From positions 372,001 to 436,000 of the forward strand of contig OY282352.1 of assembly GCA_958295495.1 (NCBI GenBank): DNA of 64,000 nucleotides, in the 5' to 3' direction. Shown one piece after another: positions 45,851 through 57,019 of the stretch. The notes beneath the pieces were generated by a model. The model worked only from the letters and a program-made list of their open reading frames with translations. It searched no databases and had not been told where the DNA came from. Made by a program: the position numbers and the translations under genes. How positions within the stretch are numbered: position 1 is the first letter of the stretch; every line of letters begins with the position of its first letter. Source of the DNA: an uncultured Latescibacterota bacterium (lineage in GTDB: Bacteria; Latescibacterota; UBA2968; UBA8231).

Positions 45851-46756
45851 CTAATCAGATTGTCGCTTCCGCAAGCCCTCTTGGAGAAAGACCTCGCGGT
45901 TGGGAAAGTTGCCGGGCAGGGTAAAGCCGCCGTCAACGGCGATGAGTTGGCCGGTCATGTAGGGGATCTGGGTGAAGGCGTAGGCGGCGAAGGCAATGTC
46001 TTCGGGGCGTCCGATGCGGCGAATGGGTTGGGAACCACCGGCGGCCATCAGACCGTAGATCTCGGCCACGGTGAATTCGCGGCCCGATTGCGGATCTTCC
46101 ACCCCCGAAGGGCGGCTCGTCAGCGGCGTATCGACGACCCCAGGGCGCAGGGCGTTGACCGTGATGTTATAAGGCCCGCCATCGAAGGCCGCCCCCGCGA
46201 CCACGTGATTGAGGCCGGCTTTGCTGACGCCGTAGGGAATGCGGGTGCTCTCGGGGGCAATATCCGAGATGGAGGTAATCAAGAGGATGCTGCGGTGCGT
46301 GGGGTCGGTCTCTTGTGCGGCTTGTTCCACCATGCGCTTGAGGGCGCGTTGGGCCAGCCGGTAGGCCCCCATGAGGTTGAGGCTGAGGACGCGGGCCATC
46401 TCCTTGTCGAGGTGCTCGACCGGGGTGTCGCTAAAGCGATAGCGCACGAGCTGGCCCTGCTCGTCGGCAACGTAGTTGGCCACGCCGCTGTTGCTGACCG
46501 CCACGTCGAGGCGGCCAAAGTGCGCGAAGGTGCGGTCGACTAGGTCGAAAGGGGCCTCTCGCTGCGAGAGGTCGGCACCGAGGACTAGGGCTTCGACTGA
46601 GTGCTCGGCGCGAATGGCGGCGGCAATCTGGGCGGCGCGCTCCTCGCCGGCGTTGTAGTGGACCACCACGTCGTAGCCTTGGGCGGCGAATTGGCGGGCG
46701 ATGGCCGCGCCGATCCCGCTTGAGGAGCCCGTGACCAAGCAAGCCGGGCGCGACAA
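45851..46756 (-). CDS. Short-chain dehydrogenase/reductase
   Basis: 301 residues. NAD(P)(H)-dependent. Cofactor motif CLVTGSSSGIGAAIAR, NSGVANYV, and catalytic Tyr-Lys in IPYGVSKAGLN, with a typical C-terminus (IGRPEDIAFAAYAF, GQLIAVDGGF). FabG-like class; substrate not determinable. I placed the start at TTG 46756, four bases after the E1 beta stop and with an AGGG/TAGG motif in front. There is no ATG upstream of the cofactor motif in this frame outside E1 beta. Last gene of a three-gene operon. Confidence 0.82.
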   Translation of the reverse strand: MSRPACLVTGSSSGIGAAIARQFAAQGYDVVVHYNAGEERAAQIAAAIRAEHSVEALVLGADLSQREAPFDLVDRTFAHFGRLDVAVSNSGVANYVADEQGQLVRYRFSDTPVEHLDKEMARVLSLNLMGAYRLAQRALKRMVEQAAQETDPTHRSILLITSISDIAPESTRIPYGVSKAGLNHVVAGAAFDGGPYNITVNALRPGVVDTPLTSRPSGVEDPQSGREFTVAEIYGLMAAGGSQPIRRIGRPEDIAFAAYAFTQIPYMTGQLIAVDGGFTLPGNFPNREVFLQEGLRKRQSD

Positions 46757-46760
46757 AAGC

Positions 46761-47744
46761 CTACCCTCGCTGTGAAAGTACGGTCTCGACGATGCGCTCT
46801 TGGCTGGGGATGGTCGGCATCTCGAGGGCTGGGCTGAAGGGGATGGGCACGTCGGCCGCGCCGATGCGCAAGACGGGCGCGTCGAGCCAATCGAAAGCCT
46901 CGACGTTGAGGATGGAAGCGAGCTCGGCCGTGGTGCCGTAGCGCTCGACGCCTTCATCAACTACGACAGCATAGCCGGTTTTGCGCACCGAGGCGAGCAG
47001 GGTCTCTTTATCTAGAGGTACTAGGGTGCGCGGATCGACGACCTCGGCTTCTAGGCCTTGGGCGGCAAGCTCTTCTGCCGCGGCCAAGGCGACGCCGACC
47101 ATGCTGGAGGTGGCGACGAGGGTCAGGTCGGTGCCGGCGCGTTTGATCTCGGCTGCGCCAAAGGGAATGAGGAAGTCGTCTTCTTCGGGCACGGGGCCGG
47201 AGTCGTTGTACATCATCTTGTCTTCAAAGAAGAGCACGGGGTTGTCGTCGCGGATCGCGGTCTTGAGCAGGCCCTTGGCGTCGCGGGGTGTGGAGGGAAT
47301 GGCGACTTTGAGCCCGGGAACATGGGCGAAGATCGCGTGTAGGCTCTGCGAGTGCTGGGCGGCTGAAGACCGCCCGGCCCCCATCGACAGCCGGATCGTC
47401 AGGGGAACCTTGCACTGGCCGCCCGACATGTAGCGAATTTTGGCCGCCTGATTGACGATCTGGTCCATGGTCAACAGCGAAAAGTCGCCGAACATGAGCT
47501 CGGCCAAGGGGCGCATGCCGGTCATGGCGGCACCGACGCCGAGCCCGATATAACCCGCCTCGGCAATGGGGGTGTCGATGACGCGCTCGCCGCCGAACTC
47601 CTCGAAGAGGCCCTCGCAGCATTTGAAGATGCCGCCGGAGGCCCCCACATCCTCGCCCATGACAAAGACGGTCGCGTCGCGTCGCATCTCTTCGGCCGTG
47701 GCCACGCCGATCGCTTCTCTAAACAGCATGTCCCGATCAGGCAT
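46761..47744 (-). CDS. Pyruvate/acetoin dehydrogenase E1 component, beta subunit
   Basis: 327 residues. Beta chain of a thiamine-diphosphate 2-oxo acid dehydrogenase. Typical segments: FREAIGVATAEEM, VFVMGEDVGASGG, TPIAEAGYIGLGVGAAM, MDQIVNQAAKIRYMSGG, DPRTLVPLDKETL, VVDEGVERYG. The ATG at 47744 overlaps the alpha-chain stop by 8 bases. No E2 or E3 gene is in the window, so pyruvate versus acetoin cannot be decided by context. Confidence 0.9.
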   Translation of the reverse strand: MPDRDMLFREAIGVATAEEMRRDATVFVMGEDVGASGGIFKCCEGLFEEFGGERVIDTPIAEAGYIGLGVGAAMTGMRPLAELMFGDFSLLTMDQIVNQAAKIRYMSGGQCKVPLTIRLSMGAGRSSAAQHSQSLHAIFAHVPGLKVAIPSTPRDAKGLLKTAIRDDNPVLFFEDKMMYNDSGPVPEEDDFLIPFGAAEIKRAGTDLTLVATSSMVGVALAAAEELAAQGLEAEVVDPRTLVPLDKETLLASVRKTGYAVVVDEGVERYGTTAELASILNVEAFDWLDAPVLRIGAADVPIPFSPALEMPTIPSQERIVETVLSQRG

Positions 47745-48747
47745 ATATATCCTCAAAAGCTTGTTCTGGCGGGGGGAAGGCGGCTTCTTTGCCGAATTCG
47801 ATGGCGTCGAGGACCTCGCGCTCCACTTGCTCGTACAGGGCGTCGAGTTCGGCCTGTTTGGCGACCCTGTTGGCGACCATGTACTGGCCCAACAGGCGAA
47901 TGGGGTCCTTGTTCTCAGACCACCAGCCGACCTCATCGCGGGTGCGGTAGGTCTGAGCGTCGCCGACGTGGTGCCCGTGGTAGCGGTAGGTTTTGGCTTC
48001 GATCAGGCTCGGGCCCTCGCCCTTGCGCGCCTTGGCTACGGCCGCGGTTACTTTCTCGTACATCTCCAGCACATCGGCACCGTCGGCGATGACTCCTTCG
48101 AGGCCAAGCCCCTTGGCGCGGTCGGCGATGTCGGTGACGCCGGTAACGCTCTCGTAGGGGGTGTGCTCGCCGTACTGGTTGTTCTCGCAGATGTAGATGA
48201 CCGGCAGGTTCCAGATCACGGCCATGTTAATTGTTTCGAGCATGATGCCTTGGTTGGCGGCGCCGTCGCCGAAGAAGCAGACGCCCACTTGATCGGTGCC
48301 GCGCAGCTTGGCCGAGAGGCCGGCGCCGGTGCAGATGCCGAAGCCACCACCGACAATGCCGTTGGCCCCGAGGATGCCCACCGACATATCGGCGATGTGC
48401 ATGGAGCCGCCTTTACCGCGGCAATAGCCGGCTTCCTTGCCCATGATTTCGGCCATCATGCGGTCGAGTTGGCCCCCCTTGGCCAGACAGTGCCCGTGGC
48501 CGCGGTGCGTGCTGGTAATGTAGTCGGAGTCGCGGAGGGCCGCGCAAGTGCCTACGGCCACGCCTTCCTCGCCGATGTAGAGGTGGGCTAAGCCGGGCAT
48601 CAGCCCGCGGGTATAGACGTCCCAGACGTGCTCTTCAAAGAGGCGGATCTCGGACATCTTGCGGTACATGAACCACAGTTTGTCGGGCGCGGCCCGGAGC
48701 TTAGCTTTCTTTGCTTTGGGTTTTTTTCGGGCAGTTGTCTTGGCCAT
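47737..48747 (-). CDS. Pyruvate/acetoin dehydrogenase E1 component, alpha subunit
   Basis: 336 residues. Thiamine-diphosphate-binding alpha chain: FFGDGAANQGIMLETIN and later ENNQYGEHTP. Substrate-site segments STHRGHGHCLAKGG, YCRGKGGSMHIAD and KTYRYHGHHVGD. A lysine-rich N-terminus (AKTTARKKPKAKKAK) precedes the fold. I took the ATG at 48747, with GGAG 9 bases upstream. First gene of the operon with E1 beta and the SDR gene; separated from the ferredoxin gene by a terminator. Confidence 0.9.
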   Translation of the reverse strand: MAKTTARKKPKAKKAKLRAAPDKLWFMYRKMSEIRLFEEHVWDVYTRGLMPGLAHLYIGEEGVAVGTCAALRDSDYITSTHRGHGHCLAKGGQLDRMMAEIMGKEAGYCRGKGGSMHIADMSVGILGANGIVGGGFGICTGAGLSAKLRGTDQVGVCFFGDGAANQGIMLETINMAVIWNLPVIYICENNQYGEHTPYESVTGVTDIADRAKGLGLEGVIADGADVLEMYEKVTAAVAKARKGEGPSLIEAKTYRYHGHHVGDAQTYRTRDEVGWWSENKDPIRLLGQYMVANRVAKQAELDALYEQVEREVLDAIEFGKEAAFPPPEQAFEDIYA

Positions 48748-48818
48748 GTACACCATCTCCGGCAATTTTTGTTAGGCAAAAAAATAAGCGAGGTGGGTCC
48801 GCTATCGTCAAGCGCGAA

Positions 48819-48853
48819 AAAAGCCGGGAAACCCGTGGGGCGTCCCGGCTTTT
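48819..48853 (-). terminator. Terminator after the ferredoxin gene
   Basis: AAAAGCCGGGA at 48819-48829 pairs with TCCCGGCTTTT at 48843-48853. A run of A on the plus strand gives a U tract for the minus-strand transcript, so it ends the ferredoxin mRNA before the E1 operon. Confidence 0.8.
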
Positions 48854-48872
48854 GTGCGCGAAAGGCGGCGTC

Positions 48873-49187
48873 CTAATTGGTTTTGTCGAATTCGGCCGAG
48901 TGTTCCTGCTTCCACTGGCTCCATTCTTCGGCATCGTCGCGCAGCTCAAAGTACTTGGTGTTGATCTCGACGAAGCGGCCTTGGTCCTCGGGCATGTCCT
49001 CTTCGGCGAAGATCGCCTCGACCGGGCACTCCGGCTCGCAGGCACCGCAATCGATGCACTCGTCCGGGTCAATGTAGAGCATGGGTTCGCCGTCGCCGTC
49101 GATGGGATGGATGCAATCTACGGGGCAAACCTCGACGCAGGCCTTGTCTTTGACGTCAATGCAGGTTTCGGTGATGTAGTAAGCCAT
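48873..49187 (-). CDS. Ferredoxin, 7Fe type ([3Fe-4S][4Fe-4S])
   Basis: 104 residues. Electron carrier. The first cluster is held by CIDVKDKACVEVCPVDC (spacing as in 7Fe ferredoxins, so one site is probably [3Fe-4S]); the second by CIDCGACEPECP. The C-terminal helix is acidic. The ATG at 49187 follows GGAGG by 6 bases. It is downstream of the siroheme reductase on the same strand and could be its electron donor (inference from position). Confidence 0.9.
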   Translation of the reverse strand: MAYYITETCIDVKDKACVEVCPVDCIHPIDGDGEPMLYIDPDECIDCGACEPECPVEAIFAEEDMPEDQGRFVEINTKYFELRDDAEEWSQWKQEHSAEFDKTN

Positions 49188-49269
49188 GGGTTCCTCCAAA
49201 TAAGGTGCTATTGCTTCTTTGCTCTTTGAAGCGGGAACTATCGCAAAAATACGGGCCTCTTGGCCCTTG

Positions 49270-49848
49270 TCAAGCGGCGAGATTGCCCAGCAGCGTCGCC
49301 GTATCAGCGTCGGTTTGGCAGCGCATTCGCAGGTTGAGACGTAGCTGGGGGGCTGGGTCGCGCTCCACTGCGTACTCGGCGCCGGCGAAGAGCTGGGCGA
49401 GTACCGGCCCGAGGGCGGCCCGCAGGGCGTTTTCGCCCACTTCGTCGTTGGCTGCGTTGAGGCGGTCGTTGGCTACTAGGAGCACATCGCCGCTGCGAAA
49501 TTTGACTTTGCCCGCTAGGCTGGGCTCGTCTTCGAGGCGCTGGCAGGCCGTGAGTGCCGCTTTGAATGCGCTGGCAAGCCGCTTGGTCAGGTCGCCGGCC
49601 GCGGGTTGTTTCCGCGAGTAGAGCAAACCCAGCTCGGCGCTGTGGTTGTCGAGGCTGTAGTTGGCTTCGTGGCCGACGAGCAAGGTCAGCGGTCCCGCGG
49701 CTACGTGACTGTAGTCGGCCACGTCGATGAGGACTTCGTCCGGGGTCGTCGGGATCCAGCTATTGAATATGCGAAAGGCCTCTTGGGCCGATAGGGACTC
49801 GGGGTCTTCGAGATAGAATTTGACGTTGATGCGCTGTAGGGCTTCCAT
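49270..49848 (-). CDS. Hypothetical protein next to the siroheme reductase
   Basis: 192 residues, no signal peptide or membrane segment. Includes VLIDVADYSHVAAGPLTLLV and EANYSLDNHSAELGLLYSRK, suggestive of a soluble alpha/beta fold with no catalytic motif I know. It begins 6 bases after the reductase gene, so the two are co-transcribed and it may serve that enzyme. Function unknown. Confidence 0.65.
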   Translation of the reverse strand: MEALQRINVKFYLEDPESLSAQEAFRIFNSWIPTTPDEVLIDVADYSHVAAGPLTLLVGHEANYSLDNHSAELGLLYSRKQPAAGDLTKRLASAFKAALTACQRLEDEPSLAGKVKFRSGDVLLVANDRLNAANDEVGENALRAALGPVLAQLFAGAEYAVERDPAPQLRLNLRMRCQTDADTATLLGNLAA

Positions 49849-49854
49849 GGGGAC

Positions 49855-52095
<2,241 letters not shown>

Positions 52096-52138
52096 GCCTA
52101 AAATCGCCTCTCATGTGGTTGGCGTCCAATTGAACCTT

Positions 52139-52156
52139 ACTAACATTACTAACATT
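52139..52156 (-). promoter_or_regulatory. Direct repeat upstream of the siroheme reductase
   Basis: ACTAACATT occurs twice in tandem without a gap, 44 bases before the reductase start. On the coding strand it reads AATGTTAGT twice. A perfect 9-bp direct repeat in an otherwise GC-rich promoter region suggests an operator; no regulator can be named. Confidence 0.35.
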
Positions 52157-52175
52157 ATGGATTTGCAAGAGACTG

Positions 52176-53018
52176 TCAAGATGAGTCATCCGCTAGTTTT
52201 TCTCGCAGATAGGCGCGGATTTGCGCCCCCCATTCCGGGTCGTCGAGCGCGTACTCGATAAAGCTCAAAAAATAAGATAGGTGGTTGCCAATATCGCAGC
52301 GCTGCTCGTCTGCACCCAAGCGCACGGCGCGCACCGGGGCACCGGCGGCGATTAGGGCGGCAATCGCATCGGTGAGCAATACCTCCCCGCTCGGAGAGGG
52401 CACGGTGGCGTGGATGTGGGCGAAAATGGCTGGAGAAAACACGTAGCGCGCACTAACGGCCAAGCGGCTAAAGGTTTGCTCGGGCGTTGGTTTTTCTAAG
52501 ATCGCGGTCAGCTTGGCATCTTCGGTCGTCGCCACTGCGGGCACCAAGATGCCGTAGTGGTGCATCTGCTCTGCGGGCACTTCGTCTGCGCCGATGGTGC
52601 CGGACGAGCAATGGCGCAGGTGCGAGTCGATCATCCGCTGCAACAGGGGGCGATCGCTGCTGGTGCGCACGATGCTGTCGCCGAAGGCCACGACAAAAGG
52701 CTCGCCGGCCGCAAAGGCTTCCCCGGCGGCGACCGCAGTACCGGTGCCGGGAGGCTGGGGTTGGCGCACGGAGAAAAACTCGATGCCGCGCTCGCGGTAG
52801 CCCATCGCGCTGTCGTCGAAGTGGTCCTCCAGCGCGCCCTTGCCGCGCCCGGTGACGAAGAGGATTTGGCGGATGCCGGCGGCCGCTAGCTCTTCGACGA
52901 CGTGGTGGACGACCGGCAGGCGGCCCACCGGCAGCATTTCCTTGGGCAAGGCTTTGGTCAAAGGCCGGAGTCGGGTGCCTAGGCCGGCTACCGGCACGAT
53001 GGCTTTGGCGATATTCAT
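52176..53018 (-). CDS. galU: UTP-glucose-1-phosphate uridylyltransferase
   Basis: 280 residues. Makes UDP-glucose for glycan synthesis. Nucleotidyltransferase start AIVPVAGLGTRLRPLTKALPK, then LPVVHHVVEELAAAGI, VVAFGDSIV (metal-binding Asp), GEVLLTDAIAAL and GADEQRCDIGN. Length and motifs fit bacterial GalU. The ATG at 53018 faces a divergent gene across 108 bases. Confidence 0.88.
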   Translation of the reverse strand: MNIAKAIVPVAGLGTRLRPLTKALPKEMLPVGRLPVVHHVVEELAAAGIRQILFVTGRGKGALEDHFDDSAMGYRERGIEFFSVRQPQPPGTGTAVAAGEAFAAGEPFVVAFGDSIVRTSSDRPLLQRMIDSHLRHCSSGTIGADEVPAEQMHHYGILVPAVATTEDAKLTAILEKPTPEQTFSRLAVSARYVFSPAIFAHIHATVPSPSGEVLLTDAIAALIAAGAPVRAVRLGADEQRCDIGNHLSYFLSFIEYALDDPEWGAQIRAYLREKLADDSS

Positions 53019-53126
53019 CGGATGGCTCTCGCAAAAAATATGGTTGTGCTGCGGGTGTTTGACAAGCGGTAGCCAGAGCGATATTATGGGCGATCCACCG
53101 GCAAAATAGGAGTTGGTTGAAGCAGT

Positions 53127-54263
53127 TTGCGCGTCTCCAGCGACATCTGGACGCAGGTCGAAGCCGTATTGCACAGCGGCACCCGGCTGGCCTTGGCGAC
53201 CACTGGCGGGGGCAGCGAACTCATTAGCTGGCTCTTGAACCACCCTGGGGCCTCGCGCGTGGTCGTCGAAGCCCAAGTGCCCTATAGCGCGCAAGCACTC
53301 GCGGCGTATTTGGCCTCGGCCGGGCCGCATCGGGCAAACGAGCAAACGGCGCGGGATATGGCGGGCCGGGCCTTTGTGCGGGCCGCTTCCTTTGCCGAGC
53401 CGGGGCAGGGCTGCATCGGCGTGGGTTGCAGTGCGGCTTTGGCGACGAGCAGGCTGCGGCGCGGCGCAGATCGGGGCTGCATCGCCCTGCGCTTGGAGTG
53501 CGCCTATCGCTTGTACACCCTGCTCTTTGAGAGGGGTGCCGCCGACCGCTTGGACCAAGAGGAGGCCTTGAGTCGCTTGGCCTTGGAGGCCATAGTGGAG
53601 GTCTGCGGCGGCCCGGTCGCCGGTGCATCGCTACCGGACTACGCGCATCTTGTGCGGCGCGAGTTGGCGTTGGACGATCCGCTGGGCTTGCTGTTTGCGG
53701 GCGAGTTGGACGTCGTCGAGATGCGGCCCGATGGAGTGTTCGCGCCCGAGGTCGAGCGCGGGCAGCGCCTGCTCTTGTCTGGGTCCTTCAACCCGCTGCA
53801 CGAGGGACACGAGCAGCTCGCGGCTGCGACGGGACAGCTAAGTGCCCGGCGGCCGAGCTTGGAGCTGTCCATCGAAAATGTCGATAAGCCGCCCCTGCCA
53901 AGGCGCGCTGTTGAGCAGCGCTTGGGGCAGATGCGCGGTCGCCTCCCAGTGGTGGTGACGCGGGCACCGACCTTTTTGCAGAAGGCCCGGCTCTTTGGCG
54001 GCTGCCATTTCGCGCTGGGGTACGATACGGCCGTGCGGCTCTTGCAGGATCAGTACTACGAGGAAGGGGAGCGGGGCTTGGCCGCGGCCTTGGAGGAATT
54101 TGCCGCCGGAGGCTGTCGCTTTTGGGTGGCTGGTCGGGTGGATGGAGAGGCGTACCGCACCTTAGCGGATATAGATGTACCCGCACAATACGCGGACCTT
54201 TTCGCGCCGGTGCCCTTTAGGATGGATATCAGTTCTACGGAACTCCGCGCTCGAAAGGCCTAG
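53127..54263 (+). CDS. CinA-like domain fused to a nucleotidylyltransferase (NadD-like)
   Basis: 378 residues. N-terminal about 170 residues resemble the CinA C-terminal/PncC deamidase fold ([32 protein letters not shown]). Residues about 210-375 are an adenylyl/cytidylyltransferase: [13 protein letters not shown] carries the HxGH motif and [11 protein letters not shown] the ISSTxxR motif, the arrangement of NMN/NaMN adenylyltransferases. PncC and NadD catalyse consecutive steps (NMN to NaMN to NaAD) in pyridine-nucleotide recycling, so a bifunctional salvage enzyme is plausible, not shown. Start is TTG 53127 with AGGAG 14 bases upstream, because a stop lies just before it in frame. Confidence 0.75.
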   Translation: MRVSSDIWTQVEAVLHSGTRLALATTGGGSELISWLLNHPGASRVVVEAQVPYSAQALAAYLASAGPHRANEQTARDMAGRAFVRAASFAEPGQGCIGVGCSAALATSRLRRGADRGCIALRLECAYRLYTLLFERGAADRLDQEEALSRLALEAIVEVCGGPVAGASLPDYAHLVRRELALDDPLGLLFAGELDVVEMRPDGVFAPEVERGQRLLLSGSFNPLHEGHEQLAAATGQLSARRPSLELSIENVDKPPLPRRAVEQRLGQMRGRLPVVVTRAPTFLQKARLFGGCHFALGYDTAVRLLQDQYYEEGERGLAAALEEFAAGGCRFWVAGRVDGEAYRTLADIDVPAQYADLFAPVPFRMDISSTELRARKA

Positions 54264-54267
54264 GACG

Positions 54268-54567
54268 ATGCCCGAAGAAGAATGGGAAGAGCCCGAAGCG
54301 GTGGAAGTGCCCATCGACGGTACGCTGGACCTGCACACCTTCCATCCGCGCGACCTCAAAGAGCTGTTGCCCGACTATTTGGATGCCTGTCGCCAAGCGG
54401 GCATTTTGCAGGTGCGCGTCATCCACGGCAAGGGTACGGGCCAGTTGCGGCGCTCGGTCCACGCCATTTTGGGCCGCTTGCCCGCAGTAGAAACGTTCCG
54501 CTTGGCTGGCGAAGGTGGTGGTGGCTGGGGGGCTACCTTGGTTTGGTTGGTGCCGCTCGACGTTTGA
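54268..54567 (+). CDS. Smr-domain protein
   Basis: 99 residues. Small MutS-related domain, a nuclease or nucleic-acid-binding fold: [16 protein letters not shown] and [20 protein letters not shown], then a glycine-rich loop [15 protein letters not shown]. It is stand-alone, not fused to MutS2. The ATG is 4 bases after the previous stop (TAGGACGATG), so it is in the same operon. Confidence 0.88.
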   Translation: MPEEEWEEPEAVEVPIDGTLDLHTFHPRDLKELLPDYLDACRQAGILQVRVIHGKGTGQLRRSVHAILGRLPAVETFRLAGEGGGGWGATLVWLVPLDV

Positions 54568-54606
54568 CTGTAGGGAGCGTCGCGGCAGGACGGACAGCTA
54601 ACGGCC

Positions 54607-55614
54607 CTAGCGCTTCCAGCCGATCGCGATCCCCTGTTCGTGGTCGAGGGGGCGGCACTCCGTCTCGCTAAAGCCAGCCTCGACCATCAGCGCTTCGATT
54701 TCCGGCCCGGTGCGCTGATCTCCAATCGTCCCGTACATCAGCCCAAACCACTGAAATACCGCGATCAGACCTGCGGTTTTATCCTCGTTGAGCAGGTATT
54801 CCTGCACGAGGACCGGCGAGCCGACTGGCAAGGCTTGGTGACACCGACTCAGTAGTTGGATGCAGTGTTCGGCGTCCCAATCGTGGATCACGTGGGACAT
54901 GAAAAACACATCAATCCCAGTCGGCAAGGGATCGCGGAAGAAATCGGCGGCGTGAAAGCGCACCCGCTCTTGCGCGTTGCTCTGGCGGATGGCCGCTTCG
55001 GCGGTTTTCTGGCTATAGGGAAGGTCCACGACAATGCCCTGTAAGTGCGGGCAGCACTCGGTCAGGCCTACTAACACCCCGCCGGTGGCACCACCTAGAT
55101 CCGCCACCGTGCGAAATGGACTGAAGTCTATGGCCGCGGCCAGAGCCTGACCCCACAGAATGCGCCAGCCGTGGCGGCTCGGCGCAAAGGCCGTGGTGTC
55201 CTCATTGCCTTGGGGATTGGTCAGCCACTCCGGCAGGGCTTCGGGCACGGGGACGTTGGTGCGCAGTGCTTGCTTCATGATCCGATACCACCAGTCTTCT
55301 TCCGGGTCTGGAGTTTTGGGCGCGGTGCGGGCCCGGCCGCCTTCTAGGACCATTTCGCGCATCACGTCGTAGATATAGTACTGGTCGTCCTCCAAGCCCA
55401 AAACGCCCAAGCAGGCATTGGCCGCTAGGAGCACAGCCGTGGGCCGGGCCTGCAGGCCGATCCATTGGCTGACTTGCGCGATGGTCGCCGGTCCGTCTCG
55501 CAGCGCTTCGTACAGGCCGAATTCCTCGGAGAGAATCCAGGCGGTTTTGGCCCGTTCGATATGGTGGATTTTGTAGGCGAAGTAGGGATCGGGGCCGGGG
55601 CCGATGGTCAGCAT
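54607..55614 (-). CDS. SAM-dependent O-methyltransferase (acetylserotonin O-methyltransferase-like)
   Basis: 335 residues. N-terminal winged-helix dimerisation domain (TAWILSEEFGLYEALRDGPA), then a Rossmann methyltransferase: TVADLGGATGGVLVGL for SAM binding, GIVVDLP, HAADFFRDPLP, and HVIHDWDAEHCIQLL with the histidine used as base in this family. Substrate unknown. No operon partner: a Smr gene converges on one side and a 140-base gap with gene debris lies upstream. Confidence 0.85.
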   Translation of the reverse strand: MLTIGPGPDPYFAYKIHHIERAKTAWILSEEFGLYEALRDGPATIAQVSQWIGLQARPTAVLLAANACLGVLGLEDDQYYIYDVMREMVLEGGRARTAPKTPDPEEDWWYRIMKQALRTNVPVPEALPEWLTNPQGNEDTTAFAPSRHGWRILWGQALAAAIDFSPFRTVADLGGATGGVLVGLTECCPHLQGIVVDLPYSQKTAEAAIRQSNAQERVRFHAADFFRDPLPTGIDVFFMSHVIHDWDAEHCIQLLSRCHQALPVGSPVLVQEYLLNEDKTAGLIAVFQWFGLMYGTIGDQRTGPEIEALMVEAGFSETECRPLDHEQGIAIGWKR

Positions 55615-55751
55615 GGGCGCGTTCCTCTCTTATCGGGAAAGAGCTTGTGGGGTCTTGTTCAAGAGTACGGGGGCGGATTAACAATCACAATGCGTACGCG
55701 GATTCTCTGGCGCGGCGATCAGGTATATTGAGAAAGCTCGACTTTATCCAT

Positions 55752-56011
55752 TTACGTAGGGTAACAGACGGTGTGTATCAAGCGGTTAAATAAGCTAGTC
55801 GTCGGGTTGCCATCCATGATGAGTCCGCATCGCGGGCGTTGCTGCCGACGCGGCGGATGCCACCGCCAAAGTGCTCGGCATTGCGCACGGGCTGGATGCG
55901 GCCGGTCGCTTGTAGGTTCACGGCATCAACCGGGTACGGCCACGTCCGTTCCGAACCCCGGGCGAACACCGCAGAGGCACAAACCAGCCAGCCGAAGCAA
56001 AGCGCACGCAA
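55752..56011 (-). pseudogene. Remnant of a secreted protein, frameshifted
   Basis: From a TTG at 56011 one frame reads a signal-like start (RALCFGWLVCASAVFARG), then WPYPVDAVNLQATGRIQ and FGGGIRRVGSNARDAD. The sense then continues in another frame as IMDGNPTTSLFNRL to a stop at 55752. DGNPTT after a Ser-rich stretch resembles the start of a discoidin-like domain. About 80 codons remain of a larger gene. It overlaps the end of the next feature in another frame. Confidence 0.55.
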
Positions 56012-56892
56012 TACACGCAGCGGATTCGTTCGCGGCCCTCCCGTTTGATGGCCCCCCAAGAAAGCCACTCGATGCTCGTTGCGTCCGACGACGAAGTCCG
56101 AATAGCGGCCTCTTCCCGGGCTTCCCGAATCGTCACGGTACGCCCGTTGATCACTGCGTGTTTGGCGGTTTGGAAGTTGATGAATAGAGGCGCATCGCCA
56201 CTGCCGCTCTCATCGCCACAATCGTCGATGCCGAAGCCCTTTAGAAAGGTGACCCCCCCTAATTCGTAAATAGAATTATCCTCCCTCGCGGGACCACCAT
56301 AAGACTCAGAGTCGCTCGCACCCCTTGCGCCGCCAGTAAAATCAAAGCCGAACCCATATTCATGGGTGTAGTCGTTATGTAATTCATATATTTTGACTTG
56401 GGCCCCCTCTTGAGTGGCGACGGCACTGGCTCCACTGGCCCCGCTGGTCCCGCCAAAGCGGAACAGCGACTGCTCGCCATCGGCGGTGCGTTCCATCAGT
56501 TGGTCGCCCGCCCAACGCAGCTTCTTGCCCGCGATGAAATACGACGGTACCGGCGGCCAGAAGTCTGGCATGTCGCTGAGGACGAAGTAGGTATGACCGT
56601 CGATAACCTCGGTGTGCAACACCGAAAGGGTGAACTGGGGTGTGCCGAGTGTGTCGAATTGCTCCGTGTAGTTGGTCCATGGGATATAGACCGTCTCATA
56701 ATTTTCGGAGTCGTAGTATGCATGTGCATACGTCCACGAGTTGCCCACGGCCAGCGGCAACCAGTCGCTGGCGTCAGCAACGACCGACCCGCGGTCCAAC
56801 AGGCCGACTAAGACAGCCGCCAGAAGGCACTTCACTGGCCCCATAGGCCGCGACAAAAAGGGAGACGACGGCAAAAACATAATGGTTCGCAT
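55918..56892 (-). CDS. Secreted protein, paralogue of the gene at 57904
   Basis: 324 residues from ATG 56892, which has AAGGAG 8 bases upstream. A signal peptide (CLLAAVLVGLLDRGSVVAD) is followed by a domain shared with the 57904 gene: LPLAVGNSWTYAHAY, IDGHTYFVLSDM, YFIAGKKLRWAG, and near the end WLSWGAIKREG. The last 40 residues overlap the adjacent remnant in another frame, so the natural end was probably near WGAIK. An extracytoplasmic protein of unknown function. Confidence 0.6.
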   Translation of the reverse strand: MRTIMFLPSSPFLSRPMGPVKCLLAAVLVGLLDRGSVVADASDWLPLAVGNSWTYAHAYYDSENYETVYIPWTNYTEQFDTLGTPQFTLSVLHTEVIDGHTYFVLSDMPDFWPPVPSYFIAGKKLRWAGDQLMERTADGEQSLFRFGGTSGASGASAVATQEGAQVKIYELHNDYTHEYGFGFDFTGGARGASDSESYGGPAREDNSIYELGGVTFLKGFGIDDCGDESGSGDAPLFINFQTAKHAVINGRTVTIREAREEAAIRTSSSDATSIEWLSWGAIKREGRERIRCVYCVRFASAGWFVPLRCSPGVRNGRGRTRLMP

Positions 56893-57019
56893 GGTAGTTT
56901 CTCCTTGGTATAGATGTGATTGTGAGCATCCACGTTGACGAGTACTGCCTCCACAAAATCTAATCATCCGTCGCCGGCCAGCATCCGCAGAAAGTCGCGC
57001 CGGCGATACGAGGCCGTGG

